From: Paragonimus skrjabini miyazakii
Taxonomy: Eukaryota; Platyhelminthes; Trematoda; Plagiorchiida; Troglotrematidae
Direction of reading: 5' to 3'
Length of the DNA stretch: 64,000 nucleotides
NCBI GenBank assembly: GCA_014338405.1
Contig: JTDE01000297.1
Location: 110,013 to 174,012 of the forward strand
The notes beneath the pieces were generated by a model. That model was not told the DNA's origin. It ran no database searches and was given only the letters and a program-made list of their open reading frames with translations. Made by a program: the position numbers and the translations under genes. Below, in pieces: positions 23,280-35,935 of this stretch (position 1 is its first letter; each line of letters starts with the position of its first letter).

Positions 23280-24530
23280 TACCGGTTTACTTACCATCAA
23301 CGTGCCCAGCAGATTTCATCGATGAAGAACAGACCATCTGATTACAGCCGAAGCGTACGAATGTCTGGACCCGAATGGTCGGCTACTGCATTCCAGAAAG
23401 CCATTCGTCTGAAGGATAACTAGCTCTGGAGCCTAAGGTGTTGAAGCCTAACAGTGCTCCTGCACCAGATTTCTTCTGGCCTCTCCTTTTGGAAAATGGT
23501 GGAGTGAGTTTAACATTAGAAATGATAATACTGTTTCGGACGGTTTAGGCAACTGAAGAGGTGAATCCTGTTGGTAGGACTGAAACCTAATGTTTGTGTA
23601 ACAACTACAGAGGCGTCTGTTTAGTCTCTGCCACGTCCAAGTTGATCGCTCACTTCACAGTGCACCGGTTGAGCAGGATTTTGATCCGATCGAAGACGCA
23701 GTTGCCAGGGACCTTGGGTCTGCTACACCATTGTGGAAATTCGACGATCACTGTCGTTTTGGGTCTAAAGGTAGCCTTCACTTCAGTTACCGGTGGCATA
23801 TTTTATAATTTTTCTCCGCGAAAGTAGCCCCAGAAATATACGCGAATCTGTCAGGATTATTACACTCTCATCTTGCAAACAAGACACTAGATTTTGCGCG
23901 ATTGTTTTGGGCGCGCAGCACTTCGAATGAGGTACTACATGGATGTATGATCTTCATCATTCTGTTAAATTTTATAGGAAGAACATTCTAAAGGGTGCAC
24001 TCAGAAAAGCGAATAGGCTTTTTGTGGAATTTCCTCACAGTACTAATTTGACCGACAAGGATTATGCAGGCGACATTACCTTGCTTAGTTCCACTGCAAA
24101 AAACGTGCAGACCGTGCTGATCATGGCTAATGACTGCATTGTTCTGTATGCAGTGCGCCCAGTACAACCAACATACCAACTGTTAACTCAAGAACGGACG
24201 TTTCCTCTTCTTCGTTCTTCATTGCAAGTAGCGAAAAATTTCCGATACTTGGATAACACCGTTTCGTCAGATTGTAATATTAATGAGGTAACACTGAGAC
24301 TAGCAAAGACACACTGTACATTCGTCCACTTGGATTGCCTATAGCAACAAGAACACATTGGACTGTCATTGAAAGAAGGAAGTTACAATCTCTACTTGCG
24401 ATCTATCTTACTCTACAATACCGATATTTAGCAGCCTCGTGACGAGGATTTGAAGACTTGATGTGGTTGGCCATCGCTTATGTAAAGTAGGGTGACTGTT
24501 TGAGTCACGTGATTGCTCCTCAACTTGAAT
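23280..24530 (+). pseudogene. Decayed RTE-like non-LTR reverse transcriptase
   Basis: From about 23440 a frame carries the PDFFWPLLLENGG block (active form GPDGLxPxLFKDGG) and, near 23594, CNNYRGVCLVSATSKLIAHF, matching CSNHRGISLVSxASKLLA. LGLKVAFTSV follows, matching LDLKAAFDSV, with both Asp residues lost. At 23943-24344 the frame carries LTDKDYAGDITLLSS, in which the catalytic YADD is YAGD (24063-24074). FRYLDNTVSSDCNINEV then matches the FKYLGSxISPDGNxxxEV block. Stops and shifts break the gene. The motif style fits RTE-clade elements such as schistosome SR2. Active versions copy their RNA at nicked chromosomal targets. Confidence 0.82.
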
Positions 24531-27292
24531 TCAGGAGAGCATTGAATGCACTATCAGTATTCGAGTAGTACACATTCATTGCTTACGATAGTTGGATCAC
24601 GTATCCCCCATACGAGATGAATGACTACTTCATCGATCGGCATCCGCCAGTACCTCCCAGCGTTGAGTATAACAGTGAGGTCATCTGGCAACAGCGTGCT
24701 CGTGAAACATGAAACCTTTGAGCAATCTGTTAAACAAAATGGACAGAGACCACCCAACTTGTTTTAGATCTTGTGATCGCTAGAATTTGTGACTAGAAGT
24801 GCTCTGAAAGATGGCAACCCGTTGCAGTCAATAGTATGTCCGTTTTTTCAACCTTTCTAACTCTTCTAGTTTCAACTTCTTTTTCGCTATGATATTTTTC
24901 ATCAAGGATTTCCCACGTTGCTGCCATGATGAAATACAATCTAAAATTTATAATTGTTTGAGTAGGCTCATAGATATTAAGAATAATTGACTGGTTAACT
25001 AAACAAATGAATGGAGGTTACATGTGTTCAAATCTTAAGTGAGATGGTTGTGCTTAGGAAACTACCTCAGATGAGCGAACACTTTGACAGTCAGTCAGTA
25101 CTACATTTCTTTCTAGCATTCACCTGGAACCACTGTTTCCCAGGCTGTACAGCTGTCGACGTTACAAATCTGGGACGTACAAGATAACCTTGGAAATACA
25201 TATCCACATCGAATAGTTGTACTGATTCAAACAGACTTAGTCGAACATTGAGTGAACAGTGTGCATTCACGGACAAAAGTTGCGAGCAAAACTTCCAACT
25301 ACGAAAAGTAGAGTACATAAAGTTATTACGTACGTATTCAAACTGGGGAAGAATTGCGACTGATTAGTTATGAGTTTAGAAGCTAACTGAAAGCTACTCC
25401 TATGGTTGAAACGTACAAGCGAGTTATCACTTGTCGTTTGCAAATAATGATTCGAACATTGATTTCATCCTTCCAACCAGGCTGCCTGGTGTCTGCACTG
25501 GATATATGAGATTTCCTCACGAAGACAAACTCCAGACTACCAAACTGTGCTCAATAACTGTTACGGACAGTGTACCAGAAAAAGAATTGAATTCAAAAGC
25601 GATGATATGCACACGCGAAAGTTCAAGTTATAGAGATCTTTCATTGAGGTGAGGGAAGGCTGTGTGCGGTGTTGCATCCAGATCAGACTGATGGCAGATT
25701 TCGTTGACTGTTATGATGGAACGCGGTTATCGGGCTCAATGTTTCACTTTGATGTGGCGAGCACTGACACATAGTGTGGATAATGACATCACACTAATGT
25801 AACCTTCGGTTACTTGTCTGTTGGAGTGACCTGATATCGGATTCAGCCTGTCCCATTTATAATAAGTTTAATTTTCATAATTGGGACTATGTGTTGCAAA
25901 TCTATCAGTGGATAATTTTATGTGGATTAGAGAGCTGACGAACGTGGATAAAAGGAAATTCCTTGGGATTAGGTCTGTAGCTCTTGAAGTTGTGATTCAA
26001 CTGATATCCAATAGTCTTGTTGAACTTCTAGCACATGAAGATTGAACTACATGAACGAGTTGTCGTATATTTTACCTTGGATACATGTTACTCGATTGAA
26101 TGATAGTCGTAATTAGGTTTACATGTGATAAATATTTGTAATTAGATCATCGTCCTGCAATATCAGAGGGAGCCGAGAATGTTATCTTTTTAATTCTAAG
26201 CTGAATCAAGCTTAATCCAAGATACCGGTTGTATAATTTTTTTTCAACTAATTGTTGACTTTTGCAAGAAGTGTTACATCGAATGTTTACAAACACTCAC
26301 GGACATTCATGAAAAAGGGGTCAACTAACCGTCCTCTAGTCTAGATAAGTTTTAGAATACTTGCAACGAATCAGAAGACAAGATTCAATGTTGATCTTTG
26401 ATTAAACTGATACTGTGCGTGTACACAAATGAGAGTAGTGATCAGTTACATGTCTCTGTAACCCGGCTGCCTCAACCCCATTCTACTTCCCGGGTTTAAA
26501 ATTGCAGTTTAATCTCCGAAAACTGGTGAATATTATGCGTTACAAATGTATGACTTGGTGAATGAACGAACGTTAATGAAATAGAGCTTGTTCGGTTGAA
26601 TTTTTCTTTTGGATCCAATCAGTAGAAAGTGAATACAATGTGTTCATGCATTGTCATTTATGGTGGTAGAAATTCGTTTACACAATGGTGAAGGATGTTG
26701 AACAGTGCATTCTCAAGGTAAATAAGTACACTTTGTTAGCAGCACTGACTTCGTCTGAAAGCCAATTCAACTTGCCAGGCTGAAAACCACTTGCACATAG
26801 CCTTCAGACCCTCACAATATCCGCAAGAATATCTATATCTTACATTTCTATCTTTGACACATTTGTGTTTTGACGCAACCAAACGTTCAGCATTAAAGCA
26901 GGTTGACAACCAGGGGGAAGAAGACTTTTATTACTTAACCCGATGCACTGTGTAAATTCCGAACCCAAGGAGTTTAAGTACATAGGATAATACAGAAACT
27001 GACTGGTCTATGGTTAGATTATCCTTATGGTTGTCACTGACATTATCAGCGAAAAAAGAGGTGAGAGTGAACGGGTCAGATTTCCAGAGTTTAGCCCATA
27101 AAATGGTGTAGTGTCCGAACAGGTTGTATAAACATGATGGGTACACATAACAGCCTGTTTTGTCGGCTTTGCCTATTAAAAATGCACTATGGAAGACAAC
27201 CAGTCGAATCTTCACATAATTTAGATAAGATTGCACCCTGAATATTCTGATTTTTTTCAAAGCCCCTACAATAATGAAGTATACTTAAAATC
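24531..27292. other. No recognisable gene
   Basis: Longest frames are 75-109 codons (25091-25318 minus, 25431-25652 plus, 26931-27260 minus), none with a recognisable motif. The sequence is AT-rich and looks intergenic. Confidence 0.5.
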
Positions 27293-27420
27293 GAACATCA
27301 CAGACACTTTATCGCAGACTTCACATTCAGACAGTCCTTTCAGCTAGCCCGTTTCAAAAGGAAGCATTAGACCTAAAGCCCGATTTCGTTGGAGCTAACT
27401 GGCAGTGCACATCCTCGTTT
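27293..27420 (-). mobile_element. SINE tail fragment (family A/B body)
   Basis: On the minus strand it carries the shared SINE body and tail: the segment around TCTAATGCTTCCTTTTGAAA, then the GTGATGTTCG end. The tRNA-like head is not clear upstream. It faces a second, inverted tail at 27655-27745. Confidence 0.6.
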
Positions 27421-27599
27421 GGACCAGAGTTTGCATTCCTACCCTCGAGCTTGTGAAACTGGCGTGTGAACCACAACGCCAGTAACCTTGCAACAGGCAT
27501 GATCAAATACTCTCCTCCGAACATTCAACCATAACCCTATATGACTAAGTTGCCTGATCATTTCGGAAGGTAGCTAAAAATAACCAGTTTGTTCCATCC

Positions 27600-27745
27600 A
27601 CCTAATAACCCAACGATCGGGACTTCGCAGATTCCGGCTGTGACGAGGGTCTGCACTACTGCTGGGCTCTAAAAGGAGCAAAACTCCGGTCTAGCGCTTC
27701 ACTTCGAAATGAGCTGCCTGAATGGCTTATCTGAGTGCGAGTGCT
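27600..27745 (+). mobile_element. SINE fragment inverted to the previous one
   Basis: GCAGATTCCGGCTGTGACGA (degenerate B-box area), then GGGCTCTAAAAGGAGCAAAA, CGCTTCACTTCGAAATGAG and the tail. It is degraded but in the family A order. With 27293-27420 it makes a second tail-out inverted pair like that at 15.8-16.25 kb. Confidence 0.55.
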
Positions 27746-28309
27746 TTGACTTTGTGTGGACGATTTTCAGTTTGAAATAATCATGCTCTCCAGACTTCTG
27801 TCAGTAATCAAACGTATGGCGAAAAACACATGTATTTATCTTCTGACGACGCATGTAGTCTTTGGTATACTTCTGAGAATTTATGTACTATCTTGGTATT
27901 TTATGCAACTTAGCGTAAAGAATGAATTCACAGAGAATGATCGTTTACGGGGACTATTGGTGGAACTTCCACAAGTCCTGAAATGGCTGGGTTGGGAGAT
28001 ATAATTTACGACCATAGGAGGACTTAGAGAACTTTAATCAGGAAACAGTTTGAAGATAGTCTCTAGTACCACCAAACACATATTGGACTGCTTCACTGTT
28101 AATTATGTTATCTCCAATAACCCTTCCTGTGCAAGTCCTCTATATTTTGTTATCGATACAGGTCATCGTCGTTATCACAAGGTGATCGGGAAACACAGAT
28201 TATGATGCTGGCGCACTTGACGGACTCCTATCTGTAATAAACGAGTGAATAGCCTAAGAACAAAAAGGAAGGTTTTTAAGTGAATTGGTAAACTAGCAAA
28301 CACGTATAT
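27746..28309. other. No recognisable gene
   Basis: The 82-codon plus frame at 27756-28004 is hydrophobic in part but has no recognisable motif and abuts SINE sequence. Confidence 0.45.
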
Positions 28310-28319
28310 CTGGCGATAT

Positions 28320-28450
28320 AAACTGAACATCACTCACGACTGATCGCAGTCTTCACATATGCATCGACTTTCTCACCAACCCCTTTCGAAAAGAAGCACT
28401 GAACTTGAGTTTCTCTTTGTTGGAGCTCGTTGCCGGTGCACATACTTGCC
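28320..28450 (-). mobile_element. SINE tail (family A/B)
   Basis: The minus-strand tail reads GAGCTCCAACAAAGAGAAAC, TTCAGTGCTTCTTTTCGAAA, and ends GTGAGTGATGTTCAG. It is one of the better-preserved tails in the window. Confidence 0.65.
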
Positions 28451-28571
28451 GCATTCAAGCCTTATAGTGCGGCCGACATTCGTATGAAGCAATCATGTTG
28501 ACAATTACACCACTAACTCCCTGTTAAGCATGCGGGAATCGTCGTACACAAAAGCTTAACCCTGTTTGTTT

Positions 28572-28662
28572 ATGAGTACTGGTCAGGCTGTCCGATCGCC
28601 TTGAGACGGGATATGGCGACAGTCCTGTTAAATTCAACTGATAAATCCGCCACTAGAACCTA
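28572..28662 (+). repeat. Fragment of the family B SINE lead
   Basis: Matches, in opposite orientation, the head-side lead of the SINE at 15775-16012: GTCAGGCTGTCCGATCGCCT, then GACAGTCCTGTTAA and CAACTGATAAATCCGC. It lies on the strand opposite the adjacent tail at 28320-28450. Confidence 0.6.
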
Positions 28663-29359
28663 TAATCAAGTAGGAGTATTACAAATCAGTAAACTCGTTG
28701 AGTAATCATGTGATTACTAATAAGTACTAGAGGATTTGGCTTATATACTTGGATCAGTATTCACAACTGAACACATCTTTCTCATTAGCATACATCTCTC
28801 AATAAGACTCGTCAAGAAGAAGTACTAAATTGGAACTTCGCTCCTGTCAATGCTTCTCAATAATGTATATCCTTACCTCACTGTATTTTACTACACCGGA
28901 CGTAAAACTCTACTGGTGATCAATAAGACAATTTACATGACGTTAAACTATAAAGACGAACCATTGACTTGACTCCTGATTGGGTAGAATAAGCGATGCA
29001 ATTGAAAACACAAACCGCTTACAGAACTGCTAATTCAATGCGCCACGGTGACGGTTGGAATTCTCCCGTGTAACTCGGAAGTAAAATACAAGGAGAAATC
29101 TTCTTGGCTCTAAGACGATCCTGTTTACCAGCCAAACACACGATAATTAGGAAGGCCAGTTTGGACGCCCAATCACTTTCCTATCCCAAAAGTTGTTTGA
29201 CAAGTCCATTTGATTTTGTCCGCTTAGTTATCATGGTCAAAAATTTTATGTAATTGATGTGGTGATCGATAAATAGGAGTAAATTGTTCTCCAAACTGCC
29301 TCTCACTTACCACTTGGTGATCTACTTATAGTTGGCTGCACAGCAACTGAGAATTATAA
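28663..29359. other. Non-coding; degraded SINE tail near 28765-28870
   Basis: 28765-28870 on the minus strand weakly resembles the SINE body (the segment corresponding to AAGAAGTACTAAATTGGAAC). The rest shows no gene. Confidence 0.4.
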
Positions 29360-29600
29360 ACTACATATGGTTTACAACCGTCCGCAGCTGTCGTGTTCTC
29401 ATTGACTTTTCAGTTGGCCATTTTCGAAAAGAGTCATTATGCTTGGGTTTTGCTGTCGTTAGCTCAGATCAGTAGTATATATCTTCGTCATAGACGAGGT
29501 TAGAACTCCGGTCAGGCCTTTCTGTGGCAGCTAAGTTCACCATTGTGCCAATGGTTACACTGGATCTTGGAAGTCCGGCAAAGATCACATTTAACTGGGC
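29360..29600 (-). mobile_element. tRNA-derived SINE, family A (diverged)
   Basis: The minus-strand head has TGGCACAATGGTGAAC (A-box) and GGAGTTCTAACCTCG (B-box), followed by a diverged body and the segment with AATGACTCTTTTCGAAAATG. More mutated than the copies at 16009 and 61966. Confidence 0.6.
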
Positions 29601-29979
29601 TATTACTTTATAAGTCCTCATAATACCTCAAACTTTTTTTTGTTCTAATGATTCTTCAGGGCAGCAAACGATGAGGACGTACCAACTCTGTGACCATTGA
29701 TCGATAAATAACTTGCGTCTGAGAACGAAGCAGATTGGCTTTTCTACTACTACTGCTGAAGCGTTTTTGATTGCAATGACTAGCAGGAAATATAGAAGTT
29801 TGCCGTTTCATTGTTTGTAAAGGAGGTCTAGTGTGACGCCAACTATTCTGTTGTAAGTGTTAGTCAAAGCGTCACATTTGAAAGGATTCATGTGATAGCA
29901 TGCTCTCTCGAATACCACCGTGGTTTGTAGTTTTCAAGAGTTGGTTGGCTTCATCACTTCTGTTAAAGGTTCTCATTGA

Positions 29980-30550
29980 TTCTGGCAAGAATCAATTAGA
30001 ATAACGTTCGGATAACCACAAGGGAAATCGAGGGCGCGATGGTGAAAGGGTCCGTCGAAAGACTCGTACCACCGAACCCTCACACCCAGTCCATCGACCT
30101 TATCATCCGACTACCCATCCACAACCAGTGGCTTACACAGCATCAGTCTCAACTGCTCCCATGCCTATACTCTACTGGTCAAACTATCGTACCATAGGTT
30201 GTTTATATATATCTATATGTACTGATTACATTAAACACTGACCGAACATTTCTCACACTGTTACATGTAACATACTCTGAATTGGTATTACGACCTCTCG
30301 TTTGTACTATTCCCTTTGTGTTTATTGTGTACCGTCTCAATGAATTGTTTACGCTACCGCATTATTGATTGATACCTGCTTAGAGTTCATTCGGTTGTAA
30401 GCTGTAAAATTTGCTAACCATTACTTATTTATGTATAGAACCAGTTTTATCCGAGTGAACCTTCAACATTCCGTCTTGTTTTGTCCCGAACCATGAAGCT
30501 TACAGCTGTCCGGATAGACTGCGCATAGCCGCGAATCCTGACAGATTTTA
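29980..30550 (+). repeat. Dispersed repeat L, copy 1
   Basis: Matches 44312-44885 in the same orientation over about 570 bases with moderate divergence. Shared landmarks include TTCTGGC followed by AGAAT, GAAATCGAG, CATTTCTCACACTGTTAC, GAATTGGTATTACGA, CTACCGCATTATTGA, ACTTATTTATGTA and AGAACCAGTTTTAT. Both encode a similar Thr/Pro-rich segment near the start (TTEPSHP here, TTEHSHP there). It could be the 3' end plus LTR of a gypsy element; that is inference. Confidence 0.8.
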
Positions 30551-33500
30551 CAGGTTCCAAGACACTAAACCACCAAGAATTTTGGGTGACAATGCTTAAT
30601 TGGTCCGTACTTTAGCCTCAAAGTGAGATTTTGATGCCTTGTAAAAGAGCACACGACCTTGTAGCGTTTTATATTCCAATGGATCAAAAGGTTCCTGCGT
30701 TACACTAAGATTTCAATGGACACTGTTTGATTGCTGTCTAACAAACATATCCGTGATGGGTAAGCTGTCCTCTTGTTCATGTTACGAAGTTGCTGAGAGA
30801 TGTAACTGGATAACAATGAGCATCCGAGTTAAGTCTTCAATATGTACTTTATTACATCAAATCGGGATTGTGATATCGACTTGAAGCTAGTACAGCACCA
30901 TTCAAGTTAGAAGAGCTATTTTGTCTGATTTTAGCAATGTGCATATCATTTAAGTCAGGCTGCTCATAACCATTGCACCAATTTATAAAAAGCTGTTAAT
31001 TATAAAAACTAATCTCAAAGTCTATATTGAACTAGGTCAGACGCTCTAAACAATCAACACTCATTCAAAGTTGGTAATAGCTGACACTGTTTTGTCCGGT
31101 CTTCTATTTTGTATCCACTCAAGATGTAAAACATACATGCTATTTTGTGTATGATTATTTGGTGTCGTGGTCTTGGTGTACTGAGTCTGTATCATGTCCC
31201 CTTGTTGACGGTGGTCAAATGATCCAAAAGGACAAAATATTCTTGGTGTGTCATAACTACCGTAGTCTACTGGGGCTTGCTGACTCAATTTGATTGGAAT
31301 ATTCATTTGTATGAACCAACGCTTAGTTCTGAGAGTTCAGCCTGATGTATCGGTTCCCACTCTCCGTTCCACTGCGCTACAATACATCAGTTAGTTTGAA
31401 CGACTCTTCAGATACAGAACAATATCAGAGATACCTTTAGGGCAAACCAACATCGAGGCAATTTAGAGTAGAAAAAATACTTTACCCCTGGAACTACCCT
31501 GTTTGCACATTCGTCTTGCTTGCATGAACCAATTCGACCTTTACCAAACACACAGGCTTAAGGAGAATAAACCTCACGGTTCACCATTTATTCCGTTGTT
31601 CCCATTGTAAGTGTAGATACTTGCTGTCTTTTATTCGAAGAATCAGTTTCAAGAAGCCGTTGCCGTAAAACCATTATAGTCATAGCTATTGGTTACGTTA
31701 CTAAAGATGACAGCGCCTGAATTCATCTCACCTAATTCGCAAAACCAAACCTAAAGAAATGAGCACAAATAGCTCTACTTTATCAAAGTATGTCTGCTCC
31801 ATGATTCAGATACTGTCACCAACTGATAAACATGCAGAAATCACCCTAATGTGCAAAACTTAAACTTGACAACAGACCAGGCACCATCCGGTCTAAGAAC
31901 ACGCCGACATATTAACATCTGAAACGTACATCACTGATATGTCGTTATCCACAGCATAGGCATAATACTGAGGGGAATAAAGTTGACTATTAAACTGAGT
32001 CACTACGATCCTTCCTCAAAGCGGCTGGGGAAGGCCGTTATCATGCTAACCTTAACCTGGTAATGCGTCTCATACGGGTTTTCTCCTTTCCCTCACCACG
32101 CTAATTGGTCGCTGTCCGTTGAAAATTCATATGTAGTTAACTACCTCGTCAAAGAAAAACATCTGTAAAACTTCCTCAGTGTCATAGAGTAGAATATCAG
32201 AATAACTCCCCTAGGAAAATGGTTTCAACCCTGCACAACTACGCGCTTTCATATGAACTCAGGCTCCTGTGTACATTACTTTTTGTAATCCAGTTGCTTC
32301 CAATTCTCCCTACGGACATGAATACGGACGGAAAATAACGGTACAGTCGGAGCAGCAGACTTGTATTCGCATAAAAAAGAACTACAAATTCTGCGTACAA
32401 ACATCAGAATCAGTCTGAATATTTTGTCAGCTTTTACATTGTCAGACAAATTGCTGAATGATTCAATTTGGTGCCATCACTTGACTGAAACTCATAAGGT
32501 AATATTGATTAGTTTAGCATAGAGATGTGGCAAATCACAAAGATTGTCCAGGTAATCTATATAGGAATCACACATATTCAGTCAACACTGTAGAACCTTA
32601 AAAACATAATAACTCAGTGATAGATATTTGAAATCGCATTAATCTATATGATCATGGTGGGGGAATAATACACGAGAGTCCGCCTATAAAAGAACCGGCT
32701 GAAGTAGACTAGGATATGTTAGAATGTACAATCACTGAATAGTTAATATTATTATTACTATTGTAAAAACCATCGTCGAATTGTTGTTTTGGCGTATCCA
32801 TTGATTTTATCTTATTAGCTCGGGCTGTTTTATTCCGATACGTTTTTATTAGTTTTGTGTGGAATCCTTGATGAATAAGCCTTTACGTTTAATGGGAGAT
32901 CACTAACTTACGAAGCTGTCTCAAGGTTAATCAGGATAATCTCCCCTTAATGGACAAATCTGCAAACCAGAACCTTGATGATATTGACCAATGTTTTCAT
33001 TCACCACATTAATTCGATCATATGCAACTAGACTGGAAATAGCTAAAGAAATTTCACACAGTTAAATTTAAGATTTCAATACCTGGTTCAAACAGAAGTA
33101 TTGTTTTTTCAACCCTGGCAACATCACTGATAGACATTGGTAGAAACATAAGATAAAAACACAGACAGTAGTGTATTTTTGTGATTGATAAATGGTTAAT
33201 GTAAACTTTTCAATGGTTTTAATATGGTTTACTTGAATTCGTATACAAACTGGAGTTCCGCAAATTCTGAAATGTTACGGAGTTCTATATAAATGTCAAT
33301 ACTCATCTTCTTCCACACTACAGTGACAATGCTGATGTAAGTGATTAACTCAGCAACTCAATTGTGCTCGTCTACTAAATAGAACATGTTCCACTTCAGT
33401 CCTTGTGTGGTTTATGAACGAAGTGTATTCAGTCGATAGCATAAGGCTGATGAGTCATTCTATTTCATGTCAAATTATCTTCTGTATTGTGATGCACAAT

Positions 33501-34424
33501 TCATCATCTCTTTTAGGAATAGTCTACGGTTGTCTAATTTACAAATTACACTTATAACCACACCGGGAATGTGTAATATCAAGTGTTCTATACGTGTTTA
33601 TTGTGACCATAAGGATCTCTCTAATAAAATCGGTTTTCGTTAGAAAAATACGTATCTTATGTAATCTGGAATGACACTAACAGCGTTATCGATTTATCCG
33701 TCAACATAAGTCATGTTGCGATAACCACTGTCATTTTAAAGTACGTGAACTATGTATGAAATTAACAAGGTGTAACAGATTAAAAACTTACCGTCCAAGA
33801 GTCCAATCGCACCCTGGTCATCTCTCCACAATCTTAATTGGAATTCATTGAACTGAGCAACTAGTAAGTGCTTTTATTAACACCATTGTTAGCTTAAAGT
33901 CCAGTAAGATTGTGTTCCATAGAACTTTGTGAACCGTGATTAATTTGTGCTAATTAGCATTCCATATCGAGTTCAACACTAACATTCATGAACAGAACAC
34001 TCAGTAGACTGTTCCTTACTATCCAGATTAAAGGTTGACAAACTCGTTTGTTCGCTATTTTTGAGTTGTACTTAACGTTTTGGCAACTTGAGTTCACTGA
34101 TCGGAGTCAGTCAGTACATTGTATAAATCTCTGTCCACTTCGGGAGTTAACCCTCGGTTCTTTTGATTCCTGTGAGACAAGATCAGATAGATCGCTCCAA
34201 CTCCAGTAACCACGGTTTAGATATGATTGAGTTAGCTTTGTTGTGTTCGGCTGTAATATCTTCTGGGCAGTACTTAACGGCGAAGAAAATAGCTGACTCT
34301 GTCAACAGCACAATTACGAATCTTGGTACTAATATTCTAGTAAGATTCGGCAGACTTTTTGGAACCGTCATTAATTCTCACAGTATTTATAAGTTATAGC
34401 TTCTAAAGTACTGGCCACTTACGA
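30551..34424. other. No recognisable gene; downstream flank of BCL11
   Basis: AT-rich sequence with few frames over 60 codons (31061-31306 minus, 34163-34399 plus with a mirror frame on minus). No domain. TATAAAAG at about 32684 is probably chance. The BCL11 3' untranslated region must begin at 35032 and run down into this area; no canonical minus-strand AATAAA was found within the first several hundred bases. Confidence 0.45.
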
Positions 34425-34480
34425 ATGACCTGTTCCTGTCGCTGGTTCGAATCTAACCATACTCATACTTTTCGTCATTG
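34425..34480 (+). mobile_element. SINE B-box fragment, family C
   Basis: CTGTCGCTGGTTCGAATCTA matches the T-arm and B-box part of the family C heads at 62875-62955 and 22578-22661. The A-box half is not recognisable upstream. Confidence 0.5.
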
Positions 34481-35032
34481 GGTCCATTCCAAATTAAGTA
34501 CTAAACTGCTTTTTGCTTGTTTTCAAGAGGACTAGGACTAACCTTTGAAAGTCGACAACCTGGTTGTCTTCTTGAATCGGCAACTTAGTACTCATTGCTT
34601 GAACATTTTGGCTCGTGACATAGTTGGGCTAACTCTTGCTGACTGTCGCCTGTCTTTTCTCTCTATGAAAAATAAAACAAACTAGTCATAGAATGATTTT
34701 AAAATACATAAAGCAGCATTTACAGAATGTTAAGCTGAATTTCATTGAGTTAATCCATAGTTGACCGACAGGGTCATCGTTCAAATCATGCTAGTTGGAA
34801 TGGCAGTAGAGCGAATGGTAGTCAAATCACTAACTGAGGATGGATTGATCAGGATCAAATTATATACAGTTGCTTTTCGTTACACATATTTGTATAGGGT
34901 CGGCTGGCAGGCAGTTATGCACTTCATTCAGCCATTATATTGAATTATTGCGGATACTAGGTAGGAAGCTACGACCGACAAGAAGGCGACAGATTTGGAC
35001 CAATCATCTCTGTCGGTGGAATCTCTTGTAGG
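34481..35032 (-). other. Likely BCL11 3' untranslated region and flank
   Basis: The sequence immediately downstream (minus strand) of the BCL11 stop has no long frame on that strand. The 60-codon plus frame at 34761-34943 is unrecognised. The 3' end cannot be placed from sequence alone. Confidence 0.4.
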
Positions 35033-35935
35033 TTATCTTAGTTCCGGTATATTTGTCTCTAGTCCACAAAAAGGAATAGGATTGACGACTGAAGTACCAT
35101 TCATTGTTAAATGCCCAGGAATCAAGGGTGCTCCCTGCAATAAACTGGGAGTCATTTGTGGAAGTAAAGGCAAACCAAGTGGACTAGTTTGAATCGTTTG
35201 TGTTGCAGCCAATTCTTGCATTCTGAGCATGAAAAGAGACAGATAAGGATTAGATGTTTCACCAGGTCGAAAAGTTCTGGCAAACGAAGAGAACGGAGTT
35301 GAACACAGTGGAGAGAGTAAAGTGTTCAAGGGGGAAGATGGTATGTATGAACCACGAAACGGACTTGACATGGGAGTTAGGTGTCCATCGGATTTTGGTG
35401 AACTATTATCTAAATAGTTAAACGGGAACAGATTCGGTAAAAATGGTGATCGAATAACAGGAGATGTGAATAATGTCGGGTTGCCCACAACTTGAGATTG
35501 TTGTTTCTGAGTGTTCATCATTGGCACGATTTTTGTAGGAGATCGGTTTCTGGGCAAACCGGGAGATATATATGGAACTGAAACTTCCAAGCTCTCATGG
35601 TTTTTTGCTTTTACGATGACGGCCTCATTGTCGCCTTTCAGGTTATCTGTACAGCTAGTTGTCTGTCTGTTCCACTTCGTCGAGAATTTTCTGAAGCCTT
35701 CTCTAGAACCACGTCGCCATGTTGCGTTCTTCAAATGGTTTGAAGCGTTGTCGTTATCACGGTGGACCCGCACAGCATTCCAAGACTTTACGTTCCACGG
35801 ACACTCACTTCCGTTCACTGCAGTTCCGTTTGTGTGGAGTTGCGATTGTGTTGGTTTGGTACCGGTGGATGAATATCCTGTGTGCAGTTTCTGACGTACT
35901 GAAGACGCAGCAGCTGCAGCATTCACGTTCCTGGT
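35033..35935 (-). other. C-terminal extension after BCL11 finger 6
   Basis: Residues 651-950. Human BCL11A ends within about a dozen residues of its last finger, so this tail is a fluke-side addition or a retained ancestral part. It is rich in Ser, Asn, Thr and Pro. Near the end lie SPLNTLLSPLCSTPFSSFAR and a Leu/Met-rich stretch about 884-893 (LFMLRMQEL), possibly a short interaction helix. The function is unknown. Confidence 0.7.

Noticed and set aside
32684..32691. TATA box (TATAAAAG)
   Set aside because: It sits in featureless AT-rich DNA with nothing downstream to support a promoter.
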